Shown one piece after another: positions 8,282 to 17,162 of a stretch of 64,000 nucleotides of DNA. The stretch spans positions 1 to 64,000 of the forward strand of contig NZ_MARB01000024.1 in NCBI RefSeq assembly GCF_001715975.1. The letters are read 5' to 3'. The notes beneath the pieces are model-generated. The model saw only the letters and a program-made list of their open reading frames with translations, was not told where the DNA came from and searched no databases. The translations under genes and the position numbers were made by a program. Positions within the stretch are counted from its first letter, which is position 1, and each line of letters begins with the position of its first letter. Source of the DNA: Candidatus Thiodiazotropha endolucinida (GTDB lineage: Bacteria; Pseudomonadota; Gammaproteobacteria; Chromatiales; Chromatiaceae).

Positions 8282-9735
8282 AGGGTAAAACTAAAACAAG
8301 CCCCACCGCCTTCACTGTTGGAAGCGGTTATGTGACCACCTTGTAGTTCAACCATGCGCTGTGCGATGGCCAGCCCTAATCCGGCATGACCACCCTCTTT
8401 GCCTGTCCCGCGTTTTTTGTAGAAGGGATCGAAAATATGAGGTAAATCATCCTCGCTGATACCACTGCCGCTATCGGTGACATTCACCACTGCCTGTCGG
8501 TCCTGTTCGGTGATCTGCAGGGTGACCCTACCGCCCTCCTCCACATGATCCGGGGCATTGGCGATGAGGTTGTCGAGGACCCGTTCTGTGAGGGCGAAAT
8601 CGGCATTCACGAAGGGTGAGGTTTCAGGGATCTGCCAGTCCAGGGTGACCCCCGCCTGCCGGGCGCGGAGTTGAAATTTCTGAATCACATCCTGCACCAG
8701 TTCCGCCAGCGGCATCGGTTCGCAGACCGGCTTGGTGTCCCGGGCTTCGAGCTGGGCTAATTCGAACAGCTCCTCCACCATGCGCTTCAGCCGTTCGCTC
8801 TGGTTGAGGGCGATGCCCAGGTATTCGTCCCTGCGCGCTTCGTTGAGATCCTCGCCCTTCATGTTGACCGTCTCCAGGTAGCCGTGCAGCGCGGCGAGGG
8901 GGGTGCGCAGATCGTGGGAGACCTGGGCCACCAGCTCCCGGCGCAGCCGGTCCTGCTCTTTGAGCTGGCCCCACTGATCGATAATTCGGCTTGCCATTTC
9001 ATCGAAGGCGGCCCCCAGTCGATCCACTTCGTCACCGCCGGGGCCTGTATCAGTCTTCGTGAACTGTTCGTGCCGGGTGAAGTCGCTTTGCTGAAACGAC
9101 GACATCACCTGTGAGAGGCGCTGTACGCGCCGGGTGAGCCAGAAAAACAGCAGCAGACCGGAGAGGAGCCCGAATCCCAGACTGACCGCCACGGCACTGG
9201 CACTGTAGCGCAGGGCATAGCTCTCCTGCACCGCCTGCTCCGCGTTGTCGTACTCCTCTCCACGCAACACCACATAGAGGTAGCCCGCAGGCATGTCACC
9301 GGCAGGCACCGGGGTCACCGAAAAGGCCTTGCGGCGGTCGTGGGAGCGCGGGTCGTCGCCAAGGAGAGGAAAGCCCTCCCCGCGCATGAAGGCCTGGATC
9401 GGTTGCAGATCCACCCGCTTACGCTTCACCTTGCCGGGATCGGCGGAAAACGCAAGGATCTTGCCCACCTTGTCGAGCAGGTAGATCTCGATGCTGGGAT
9501 TGATGTCCATGAAGACGCTGAAGGTCTTTTTCAGCGCCTTGTCATCCATTTCACCATCGATCACCAATCCCCGGTCAGCCACGATTCTCGCGGCAAGGTC
9601 GCGGTTGAAGTGCTGGGTGATCTCCTGCAGGTAGCGTTCGGTGGTCGCGGCCGTTATCAAGGCATAGAGCAGCCCGGTCACCAGGAAGAGACCGATCAAC
9701 GCAAGGGATAGCCGGGAGTATAGAGTTCGAAACAT
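8269..9735 (-). CDS. sensor histidine kinase
   Basis: 488 residues. Membrane helices at about 8-28 and 165-190 flank a periplasmic sensor; a HAMP linker follows (RRVQRLSQVMSSFQ). The dimerisation/phosphoacceptor H-box is AQVSHDLRTPLAALHGYLE with phosphorylated His274. The ATPase domain has the N-box (VLDNLIANAPDHV), G1 (VTDSGSGI), F (FDPFYK) and G2 (HAGLGLAI) motifs. It lies 54 bases downstream of an OmpR-type regulator gene on the same strand, forming a two-component system that would sense an envelope signal. Its 3' end abuts a truncated higB, so the last few residues may be affected by the rearrangement, although the final beta strand (CFSFTLPLV) looks complete. Confidence 0.9.
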   Translation of the reverse strand: MFRTLYSRLSLALIGLFLVTGLLYALITAATTERYLQEITQHFNRDLAARIVADRGLVIDGEMDDKALKKTFSVFMDINPSIEIYLLDKVGKILAFSADPGKVKRKRVDLQPIQAFMRGEGFPLLGDDPRSHDRRKAFSVTPVPAGDMPAGYLYVVLRGEEYDNAEQAVQESYALRYSASAVAVSLGFGLLSGLLLFFWLTRRVQRLSQVMSSFQQSDFTRHEQFTKTDTGPGGDEVDRLGAAFDEMASRIIDQWGQLKEQDRLRRELVAQVSHDLRTPLAALHGYLETVNMKGEDLNEARRDEYLGIALNQSERLKRMVEELFELAQLEARDTKPVCEPMPLAELVQDVIQKFQLRARQAGVTLDWQIPETSPFVNADFALTERVLDNLIANAPDHVEEGGRVTLQITEQDRQAVVNVTDSGSGISEDDLPHIFDPFYKKRGTGKEGGHAGLGLAIAQRMVELQGGHITASNSEGGGACFSFTLPLV

Positions 9736-9789
9736 TTAATCGTTATCTGTTGAGTTATGCGTTCATTGAGTGGGTATGCCGGACAACAC

Positions 9790-10500
9790 TCACTCCTGTT
9801 CCTCGCTGAATTTGTACCCTACTCCCCATACTGTGAGTACATATCGCGGCGCCGCTGGGTCTGTCTCGATCTTTGAGCGCAATCTGTTGATATGGGAGTT
9901 GACGGTATGCTCATATCCGTCGTGATTGTATCCCCACACCTTATCCAGCAGCTGAATCCGGCTGAAGACGCGTCCCGGATTGCGCGCGAAATAGAGCAGC
10001 AGATCAAACTCCTTTGCCGTCAGTTCCACCAGTTTGCCGTCGATCTTCACGCTACGTTTGTCCACATCCAGCGACAGGCCGCCCCGCTCTATGATCTCCT
10101 GTTTACCGCTTGTCGTACCGCCACTCGGCAGTGCCTCCATGCGGCGAAACAGTGCCTTGATCCGCGCCAGCAATTCCGGAACGCTGAAGGGTTTGGTGAG
10201 ATAATCGTCCGCCCCCATTTCGAGCCCCACCACCCGGTCGAGCTCGGTGGATTTTGCGGTGAGCATCAGAATCGCCACATAGTCACCCGCAGCACGCATG
10301 TTGCGGCACAGGGTGAGGCCATCCGTGTCGGGCAACATCAGGTCGAGCACCACCAGATGATAACCGCCCTTGTTGAACAGATTCATCGCCGCGGCGCCAT
10401 TGCCGGCGATGTCGGCATCGCAGCCAATATCGTTCAGGTGCGTCTGTACCAGATGAGCGATATCGGGCTCGTCTTCAACGATAAGTACTTTACGGCGCAT
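9790..10500 (-). CDS. OmpR-family response regulator
   Basis: 236 residues from the ATG at 10500 (MRRKVLIVEDEPDIAHLVQ), preceded by GGGAAGG; a longer frame to 10557 adds residues not expected of the family. The receiver domain has the acidic pair E9/D10, the phosphoacceptor D53 in VVLDLMLPDTDGL, and the conserved Lys in YLTKPF. The C-terminal winged helix ends in NSHINRLRSKIETDP and the strand YVLTVWGVGYKF. It pairs with the downstream kinase, is likely a DNA-binding activator or repressor, and may control its own operon. Targets are unknown. The amylosucrase gene ends 127 bases upstream on the same strand. Confidence 0.9.
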   Translation of the reverse strand: MRRKVLIVEDEPDIAHLVQTHLNDIGCDADIAGNGAAAMNLFNKGGYHLVVLDLMLPDTDGLTLCRNMRAAGDYVAILMLTAKSTELDRVVGLEMGADDYLTKPFSVPELLARIKALFRRMEALPSGGTTSGKQEIIERGGLSLDVDKRSVKIDGKLVELTAKEFDLLLYFARNPGRVFSRIQLLDKVWGYNHDGYEHTVNSHINRLRSKIETDPAAPRYVLTVWGVGYKFSEEQE

Positions 10501-10626
10501 GAGATCAGCCTTCCCCCCAGCAGTTACTCCAGATTCCATCATACACTGTTGGCGCATTGTTCACGGAATTCTCACAAATGGATCACGATCGATGGAGATC
10601 GTCTTTCCAGGCCCGGATTGCGGGAA

Positions 10627-12600
10627 TCAAAAACCCACATCGGGACGTTCATCCGTCAGCCAATAGAACTGGAACGGCGGCACGACCAATTGGTCCTTGA
10701 ACAGCCTGGGCGATTCACCCGAATAGATGTCTTTCAGGTTGCCATACTCGAACATGCCCCTGTTACCCAATGCGGAGAGTTCCATGTATTGAGGCGAATC
10801 GTCGAAGTTGCACACCACCAATACCGATCCCAGCGGGACAAAGGGATCGGTGCGCCAGAACACGAACAGATGGGGATTTTCCACATCGATCAACTCCCGA
10901 TTGTTGAAGTCGGCAAAGGCGGGGATTCCTTTGCGTGCGGCGATCATCTTCTTCAGGCCATTGAAGATCCGCTGCTCCGGAGTGCCGTGTTGATGACGGC
11001 GCTCCGCCCTCTCCCAATCGATCTTCGGCCGTTGCAGCCAGCGATTGTCACCGGCCTTGTTCTCATCGTTGAGGAAACTGCGATCATTGAGCGTACCGAT
11101 CTCGTCACCGTAATAGAGCAGGGGTATGCCGCCAAAGGAGCAGATCATGCTATGCATGAGCAGGATAACCTTCACCGAGCGCTCGATAGCGATATCGTCA
11201 TTACTCTCAATTGCGCTTTCCAATCCCACCAGCGAGGCCAGCGAGCCGGATATTCTCGCATCCCCGGTCTTGTGATTGACTCCGAACGGCTGGCCCCGGG
11301 CAGGTGAATCGTTATATCGTCCGGTGTAGTAGTCGACCAGGAACTGACGATGGGCGGCCGGCTGATAACCGGCGCGAACGATGTCGGCATCGTCGAAGCC
11401 AAGTCCGATGTCGTCATGACAGCGCAGATAGTTGAGCCAGGTGGCGCGGTCCAGTTTGGTCGGCAGGCTTTGAATACCCTGCCGGAGCAGTTGCGTATTC
11501 TTGGTGGCAACGGCATCCCACAACAGGGCCATATAGGTGGCGTTATAGGCGATCTCGCACTCTTTGGCGATAACCGCGTCCTCGCCGAAATACTTTGTGA
11601 TCTCCACCGGCGCGACAATCGCCTCGGCGATGAACAGCACACCCGGCGCGGTAACCTGACAACAATCCTTCATCAACTGAAGTATCAAATGGGCCTCACG
11701 CTCATTCTGACAGGTGGTGCCTATCTTCTTCCATAAAAAGGCCACCGCATCCAGGCGCAGGACATCCGCCCCCTGGTTGGCCCAAAACAGATTGTTATCG
11801 AGCATTTCGATAAACACCGCAGGATTACTGTAGTTGAGATCCCACTGGTAGTGATTGAAGACGGTCATCACCCACTTCTGCATTGTTTCATCCCAGGTGA
11901 AATTTCCCGGTGAGGTTTCGGGAAAGATCTCCGGCATGGTCTCTTCGAACATATCCGGCACATCACGGTTATCGAAGATATAGAAATAGTCCTGATACTT
12001 CTTTTCCCCGGCCCGCGCGCGCTGCACCCACTCATGCTCATCCGATGTATGGTTCAGCACCATATCCAGAATCAACAGCATGCCGCGCTTGCGCGCGGAT
12101 GAGGAGAGGATATTGATGGCATCCAGGTTACCGACTCGTGGATCCACATTTCGAAAATCGCTCACCGCGTAGCCGCCGTCACTGGCCCCCTCCGGACATA
12201 CCATGACCGGCATGACATGCAGCATGTTGATACCCAGCTCCTGCAGATAGGGCAGCTTTTTCTCGACACCCTGCAGATCATCGGCAAAACCGTCTGCGTA
12301 GAGCGCCATGCCGACCCACTCCTGGCTGAGGAACCAGTTATGGTCTCTCTCCCTTTCACTATCGAGCTGCTTGAGTGAGATGTGGCGCTGGATATAACGT
12401 GTCGCCATCACCTCCACCAGGTGGATCATCTGCTTCTTGAAGTCTTCCCGCTTGCCGTAGAGATAGTGAAACAGCTGATGTATGACATAGAAATTGGCGC
12501 CCAGACGAGTGTAGAAATGGCGCAGGTCACGCTCCCGTATCTCGGGCTTTATCTCGTCGAGTATCTGATTCAACAGAGAATGGGATACCTGTTCATACAT
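10627..12600 (-). CDS. ams: amylosucrase (GH13)
   Basis: 657 residues from the ATG at 12600 (MYEQVSHSLLNQILDE); the frame extends to 12696 but the extra 32 residues lack family character. A helical N-terminal domain precedes a GH13 TIM barrel. Catalytic residues are visible: nucleophile Asp284 in LRLDAVAFLWK, acid/base Glu326 in LFIAEAIV, and the HDD of LRCHDDIGLGF. Spacing and length match amylosucrases, which transfer glucose from sucrose to an alpha-glucan and release fructose, rather than plain amylases. The sucrose-synthesis genes sps, spp and fruK lie on the same strand 2.8 kb upstream, so it probably interconverts sucrose and glycogen. Sucrose hydrolase is the main alternative. Confidence 0.85.
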   Translation of the reverse strand: MYEQVSHSLLNQILDEIKPEIRERDLRHFYTRLGANFYVIHQLFHYLYGKREDFKKQMIHLVEVMATRYIQRHISLKQLDSERERDHNWFLSQEWVGMALYADGFADDLQGVEKKLPYLQELGINMLHVMPVMVCPEGASDGGYAVSDFRNVDPRVGNLDAINILSSSARKRGMLLILDMVLNHTSDEHEWVQRARAGEKKYQDYFYIFDNRDVPDMFEETMPEIFPETSPGNFTWDETMQKWVMTVFNHYQWDLNYSNPAVFIEMLDNNLFWANQGADVLRLDAVAFLWKKIGTTCQNEREAHLILQLMKDCCQVTAPGVLFIAEAIVAPVEITKYFGEDAVIAKECEIAYNATYMALLWDAVATKNTQLLRQGIQSLPTKLDRATWLNYLRCHDDIGLGFDDADIVRAGYQPAAHRQFLVDYYTGRYNDSPARGQPFGVNHKTGDARISGSLASLVGLESAIESNDDIAIERSVKVILLMHSMICSFGGIPLLYYGDEIGTLNDRSFLNDENKAGDNRWLQRPKIDWERAERRHQHGTPEQRIFNGLKKMIAARKGIPAFADFNNRELIDVENPHLFVFWRTDPFVPLGSVLVVCNFDDSPQYMELSALGNRGMFEYGNLKDIYSGESPRLFKDQLVVPPFQFYWLTDERPDVGF

Positions 12601-13192
12601 GATTGTGAACCTGAAAAATGGACTACACGCTATATCGGCTGCCTGCTGTAGGAGTTTACACCGTTGAGCGAGAGAAGGTAGACATGTGATGGACAAAGAT
12701 TAGAGAAGAGCGTTACTGCCCTGCTAACTCCCTCTCCCACAGTGAGGGTATAGATAAATCCTGCACAAAATCACACACCGATAGATGCACCTGAAGACTG
12801 TTACCTGTTCCTGAACCAGGTCCTATTTCCATAAATTTTTTGTGCTTCAGCCGCAGGCGGCAAATCAATCAAAATATTTCAAATAATGAGATAGAAACCG
12901 TTGAGGTCAATATTGATTATATTCAATACTTACAAAAGGTTAGATGTAAAATATGGTGCCGCACAGGTTTTAAATTTGCCATACATCTGCAGCTTACTGG
13001 CAATAACTGAAGTAGGTAATTTTCCTGATGACATTGAAAATCAACAAAAGAGATACTGTACTATATCTCTCATGTCTACTCACAAATCACAAACCTTGGT
13101 ACAAAAGAGCACGACCAACATGACAATCGCATTTAATAGGCCATAGCTTCCAGGCGGTCAAACCAAAATTATTACGCAAGGAAATCGATAGT
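12601..13192. other. gap between divergent amylosucrase and GGDEF/EAL genes
   Basis: About 590 AT-rich bases carrying the 5' regions of two divergent genes. An ORF from a TTG at 12901 (81 codons) has no ribosome site or recognisable content. I see no clear promoter or repeat. Confidence 0.4.
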
Positions 13193-15205
13193 ATGCGAAC
13201 ACGTCGCATCGGACACCTCTCCGCCAGTTTCATTATCGTCATTTCAATCTCGCTTGGGATTGTCGGCTACCTGGTAATGACTGTTGAACAAATGGTGAGC
13301 AGGCACACGCCTCAGATCGATGCAGCGATGGAGATCAAGGTCAATGCCACACTCGCTCACCTGAGGTTCGAAGAAATTATCTCCGGAGACAGATACGAGC
13401 AGATCGATGATGTCTGGTCATATCTGGATGAATCTGATTGGTATGCCCGAGCCCTGTTGGAAGGAGGCAAGAACGATGAGGGAACGTTTGTACCGCTAAA
13501 TTCTATAAATATGCGACGACAAATAGAGTCAGTTCGTGTTTCTCTAAGCAAGTTTCGAACAATCGCCGAGCAACGATTCTCCAACTATGAAGCATCTCTG
13601 CCCGGATCAGGTATCGATCAGGAGTTCGATCGAATCTTTGCCGGTTTCATTGATCAAGCTGATCAAGTCGAAACGCTGCTACAGGAGTCTATCGCGCTTG
13701 AACTAAGCAAATTCAAGCAAACTGCAGTGTTTCTAACGACCATCTTGGCTGCTACGGGTGTCGTACTCGCCATTATCCTTTACCGTCTTGAAATGCAACG
13801 CGAACAGCACTTACATAAAATCGAGCAAACTAGCAAGAAAATTGAGGCACAGAATACGAAACTCGATTATCTAGCGTACTTCGATACCGTCAGTGGACTT
13901 CCCAACAGATCACTCTTTACTGACAGATTGGATCAGGCCGTCGGCCATGCAAGAAGAAAATCAAACTGTGTTGCAGTATTGTTCATAGACCTGGATCGCT
14001 TCAAGAATGTCAACGATAGATTGGGACATGCTCGAGGTGATGAAATATTGAAGCTTACCGCCAAGCGGCTAAAGCAATGTTTACGATCTGATGACACTGT
14101 GGCACGCATCGGCGGCGACGAATTTACAGTAATTCTCGCTGACCTGGATGACCATAAAAAAGCTGCTACGGCGGCCGGCTCAGTAGCAGAACATATATCG
14201 CTGGAACTCGCCAAACCCTTTGATATTGGTGGTCTGAAAGTAGACCTATCCGCCAGTATAGGTATAGCCATATACCCTATTGACGCAAGCGAGGCTGATG
14301 CATTGCTGATAAATTCTGATCATGCCATGTACGAGGCCAAGCAAAACAATCGCGGAAGCTTCTGTTTTTTTTCTCGGGAGATCGAGAACCGAGTGACACA
14401 AGAACTTCAGATTGGTCATGATTTGCATAACGCGATTAAAGAGAACCAGTTTACCGTGCACTACCAGCCTCAGTATGAATTGCAAAATGATTCAATTGTA
14501 GGCTTCGAGGCCTTGGTGAGGTGGGAACATCCAAAACAGGGGTTGCTGGCTCCAGTTAGCTTTATGCGCGTAGCTGAAGATACAGGATTGATAGAAGAAA
14601 TTGATTTATACGTTTTAAACTCCATTTGCCGTCAGCAACAGGAATGGAAGCAACAGGGGCTTCCAGCCGGGAAGATAGCCGTAAACTTTTCAGCGGCACT
14701 CTTCAGCCGTAAAGACATTACAAATATTATTGCTTCGCATTTGGCAGAATACTGTGTCAGCAATCATGAACTTGAAATCGAGATAACGGAGTCTGCCATG
14801 TTGAAGGAGATGAATCACACCCAGCAACTCTTTGAGAAGCTGACGAACATAGGCATTTCAATAGCAATCGATGACTTTGGTACTGGCTATTCGTCGATGT
14901 CCTATCTGCAGAATTTTTCTGCCACGGTATTGAAAATTGATCGCAGCTTTGTCCACGATATTGATAAAAGCCGCTCAACACAAGCCATCATGCTCAGCAT
15001 GCTCGAATTAGCACGTAACTTGAACATGGAGGTTGTCGCGGAAGGAGTGGAAACGCCCCAGGAAAAGGCATTCATTAAATCTACCGGTTGCCGTTTTGGA
15101 CAAGGTTATCTTCTGGGTAAACCAATGACAGCCCAACAGGCTTATGCCCTTTTGTTATCGGAGCAGGAAAACAATGTCTCTGTGTTATCACCTCGGAAAG
15201 TCTGA
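13193..15205 (+). CDS. membrane GGDEF-EAL c-di-GMP enzyme
   Basis: 670 residues with membrane helices at about 8-30 and 177-197 around a helical periplasmic sensor. The diguanylate-cyclase domain has an intact active site, GGDEF at 307-311, with the inhibitory I-site RSDD five residues before it. The phosphodiesterase domain keeps EAL (439-441), the IDDFGTGYSS loop, KIDRSFV and VAEGVET. Both halves thus look active, and the enzyme could make or degrade cyclic di-GMP according to its sensor. The start has AAGGA upstream. It faces right while all neighbouring sucrose genes face left, and it separates fruK from amylosucrase, so it looks inserted into that cluster. Confidence 0.92.
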   Translation: MRTRRIGHLSASFIIVISISLGIVGYLVMTVEQMVSRHTPQIDAAMEIKVNATLAHLRFEEIISGDRYEQIDDVWSYLDESDWYARALLEGGKNDEGTFVPLNSINMRRQIESVRVSLSKFRTIAEQRFSNYEASLPGSGIDQEFDRIFAGFIDQADQVETLLQESIALELSKFKQTAVFLTTILAATGVVLAIILYRLEMQREQHLHKIEQTSKKIEAQNTKLDYLAYFDTVSGLPNRSLFTDRLDQAVGHARRKSNCVAVLFIDLDRFKNVNDRLGHARGDEILKLTAKRLKQCLRSDDTVARIGGDEFTVILADLDDHKKAATAAGSVAEHISLELAKPFDIGGLKVDLSASIGIAIYPIDASEADALLINSDHAMYEAKQNNRGSFCFFSREIENRVTQELQIGHDLHNAIKENQFTVHYQPQYELQNDSIVGFEALVRWEHPKQGLLAPVSFMRVAEDTGLIEEIDLYVLNSICRQQQEWKQQGLPAGKIAVNFSAALFSRKDITNIIASHLAEYCVSNHELEIEITESAMLKEMNHTQQLFEKLTNIGISIAIDDFGTGYSSMSYLQNFSATVLKIDRSFVHDIDKSRSTQAIMLSMLELARNLNMEVVAEGVETPQEKAFIKSTGCRFGQGYLLGKPMTAQQAYALLLSEQENNVSVLSPRKV

Positions 15206-15424
15206 ACTTTCCACAACAGAATAAAAATGCTCCAGTAACCATGAGTAAATCAACCGAATAGATTGTAATTGTCAGTATGCGACAAGCGAAATTAATTATT
15301 TTTGTTTTTTACCTCTTTAACGCCAAATCTTTTTTGAAACCGCTCCGCATATATTTACACACTTGGTAGATTTCGATGAGTGATCGAGAAATCGACGTAC
15401 CCTGCGATATCTATCCAATAATGA

Positions 15425-16321
15425 TCAGGCAAGCTGCCAGGCATCGATATAACTTTGATAAAAGGCAGGATCATCGACAACGGCCCCGCGCCGCCCCACG
15501 ATAGCCGAAGCGAAGCGTTGGGCGCGTTCCAAGGTCAGTTGAAGCGTCCAATCGAGTTCCAGGCCAAGGATGAGCACGGAGGTCAGGGCATCCCCCGCAC
15601 CGACTGTATCCACCAGGTTCAGATTAAGCTCTGGTTTGATCTCACAGGTGTGGTCATCGGCAGCCACAGCCAACACACCTCGCTCACCAAGGGTCACCAC
15701 CAATCCCTCAAGCTTGTACTGATGTCTGAAGCTGGTTGCTGTCGTCAACAGATCATCGCTCTCACTATGGAGTTGCAGCAGTTCGTGCTCATTAAGCTTG
15801 ACCCAGTCAGCTTCGGTCACCCAATTCAGGACAGACTCCCGCTGCCACCAGGGATCACGCAGATTGACATCCATAAAGATCCGTTGGGGATTGTTGGCCT
15901 TCAGCCTGTTCAGCGCTTCCCTTGCAATCGGGTTTCGCAATCCCAGACTGCCATGGTAGAGGGTGGTCGCCTGGACATCCGCCACCCCGGCGGCATCGAT
16001 GAAGTCATAGGCCACATCGGCCACAATCTCATAACTCGGCTCCCCTGCCTCGAGTGTAATCGTCACTCGCCCTGTGGGATGCCGTTCGTCACGCTGCAGG
16101 CACCCGGTCGCCATTCCCCACTGCCCCATCGACCGCAGGATAACGTCACCCTCCTCATCACTGCCGATACGGCTGATAAACAGAGGAGATCGGCCGAATG
16201 CCTGAAGGTGCCATGCGACATTGAATGGCGCGCCACCCAATACCCGCTCCCCCTCGGGGAAACAGTCAAACAGCACCTCGCCAAATATCGCGATTGCGCT
16301 ATTGGCCATGGCCTCACTCAT
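15425..16321 (-). CDS. fruK: fructokinase (PfkB family)
   Basis: 298 residues. The PfkB/ribokinase fold is shown by the N-terminal GEVLFDCFPEG..LGGAPFNVAWH signature and the C-terminal ATP/catalytic motif DTVGAGDAL, with the catalytic Asp in GAGD. In sucrose clusters of this type the enzyme phosphorylates fructose released from sucrose to fructose 6-phosphate for re-use by sucrose phosphate synthase. The start at 16321 overlaps the 3' end of the phosphatase gene by eight bases; the ATG at 16309 is an alternative. It is the third gene of the sps-spp-fruK operon. Confidence 0.88.
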   Translation of the reverse strand: MSEAMANSAIAIFGEVLFDCFPEGERVLGGAPFNVAWHLQAFGRSPLFISRIGSDEEGDVILRSMGQWGMATGCLQRDERHPTGRVTITLEAGEPSYEIVADVAYDFIDAAGVADVQATTLYHGSLGLRNPIAREALNRLKANNPQRIFMDVNLRDPWWQRESVLNWVTEADWVKLNEHELLQLHSESDDLLTTATSFRHQYKLEGLVVTLGERGVLAVAADDHTCEIKPELNLNLVDTVGAGDALTSVLILGLELDWTLQLTLERAQRFASAIVGRRGAVVDDPAFYQSYIDAWQLA

Positions 16322-17162
16322 TAATCAGCCGGGAGATCAACTGCGGATGATAGTGAGCTGCACCTTCGAGAATACCGGCGCTGTAGTTACCGTTCATGGC
16401 CATGAAGCTACCCTTGGCCATGTAGAGGCTGTCGCCATTGCCTTTTTCGTCCACCAGCTGTTGTGCTTTTTGCCTGACTTCCGGTTGCGCATTCGCCACC
16501 AGTATCGCTGGAATCGGACTGATCAGCACCTCCATGTCATTCCCGCTGTCTCCGGAAAAGACCGTCTCATTGAGGGTATAACCCAACGACTCTCTGAGAA
16601 AATCGATGGCATGGTACTTGGTTGCCCGTTCAGGCAAGACATCGAGCAATCCCATATTGACTGTCTCATCGACACTCCAAACCAGACTGGCAGCCACCTT
16701 TTCCCGCTGCAGGCGTAAACCCATCTCATCGAGTATCGGCTGATGCGCCTGGTCCGGGGAGACGTAGTAACTGAGCTTGAAGCGGTTCTGCTTTGCCTCC
16801 TCCTGCAGACGAAGGCCGGTAATATCGACAAACAGCTGTTTCAGATCCTGATGTGACCTGCCCCGCCAGTCTTGACTGATATGCTCATCCCAGTTCGTTT
16901 GATGGCTCCAGTCATCCGGGGTATCGACGTGGTAGAGGGAAGTACCCACATCGCCGATCACATAGTCCGGTTGCGGTAACGAATAGTCGGCGATGGCATC
17001 TCGCACCAATGACTGATCCCTGCCACTGACATAGGCCAACAGAACGGTCTCGCTGGCACACAGCTGTTTGAATCTCTCACGGGCCCCTTCCGACTCCGGT
17101 TGCGGCCCATTGGGAATCAGTGTTCGATCCAGATCGGTACAGATTAATAATCTTTGATTCAT
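16314..17162 (-). CDS. spp: sucrose-6-phosphate phosphatase (HAD)
   Basis: 282 residues. A HAD-superfamily phosphohydrolase of the Cof/SPP type: motif I LICTDLDRTLIP with nucleophile and acid/base aspartates in DLDRT, motif II in YVSGRDQSL, and motif IV in FSGDSGNDMEVL. It removes the phosphate from sucrose 6-phosphate. The start ATG overlaps the stop of the sucrose phosphate synthase gene by four bases, and its own end overlaps fructokinase by eight, so the three are translated as one unit. Length and motifs match stand-alone bacterial SPPs. Confidence 0.88.
   Translation of the reverse strand: MNQRLLICTDLDRTLIPNGPQPESEGARERFKQLCASETVLLAYVSGRDQSLVRDAIADYSLPQPDYVIGDVGTSLYHVDTPDDWSHQTNWDEHISQDWRGRSHQDLKQLFVDITGLRLQEEAKQNRFKLSYYVSPDQAHQPILDEMGLRLQREKVAASLVWSVDETVNMGLLDVLPERATKYHAIDFLRESLGYTLNETVFSGDSGNDMEVLISPIPAILVANAQPEVRQKAQQLVDEKGNGDSLYMAKGSFMAMNGNYSAGILEGAAHYHPQLISRLINE

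Noticed and set aside
9892-11307. 471-codon plus-strand ORF
   Set aside because: It lies opposite the response regulator and amylosucrase genes, whose catalytic motifs are intact; its translation has no domain character.
12901-13146. 81-codon TTG ORF upstream of the GGDEF/EAL gene
   Set aside because: No ribosome site or recognisable content.
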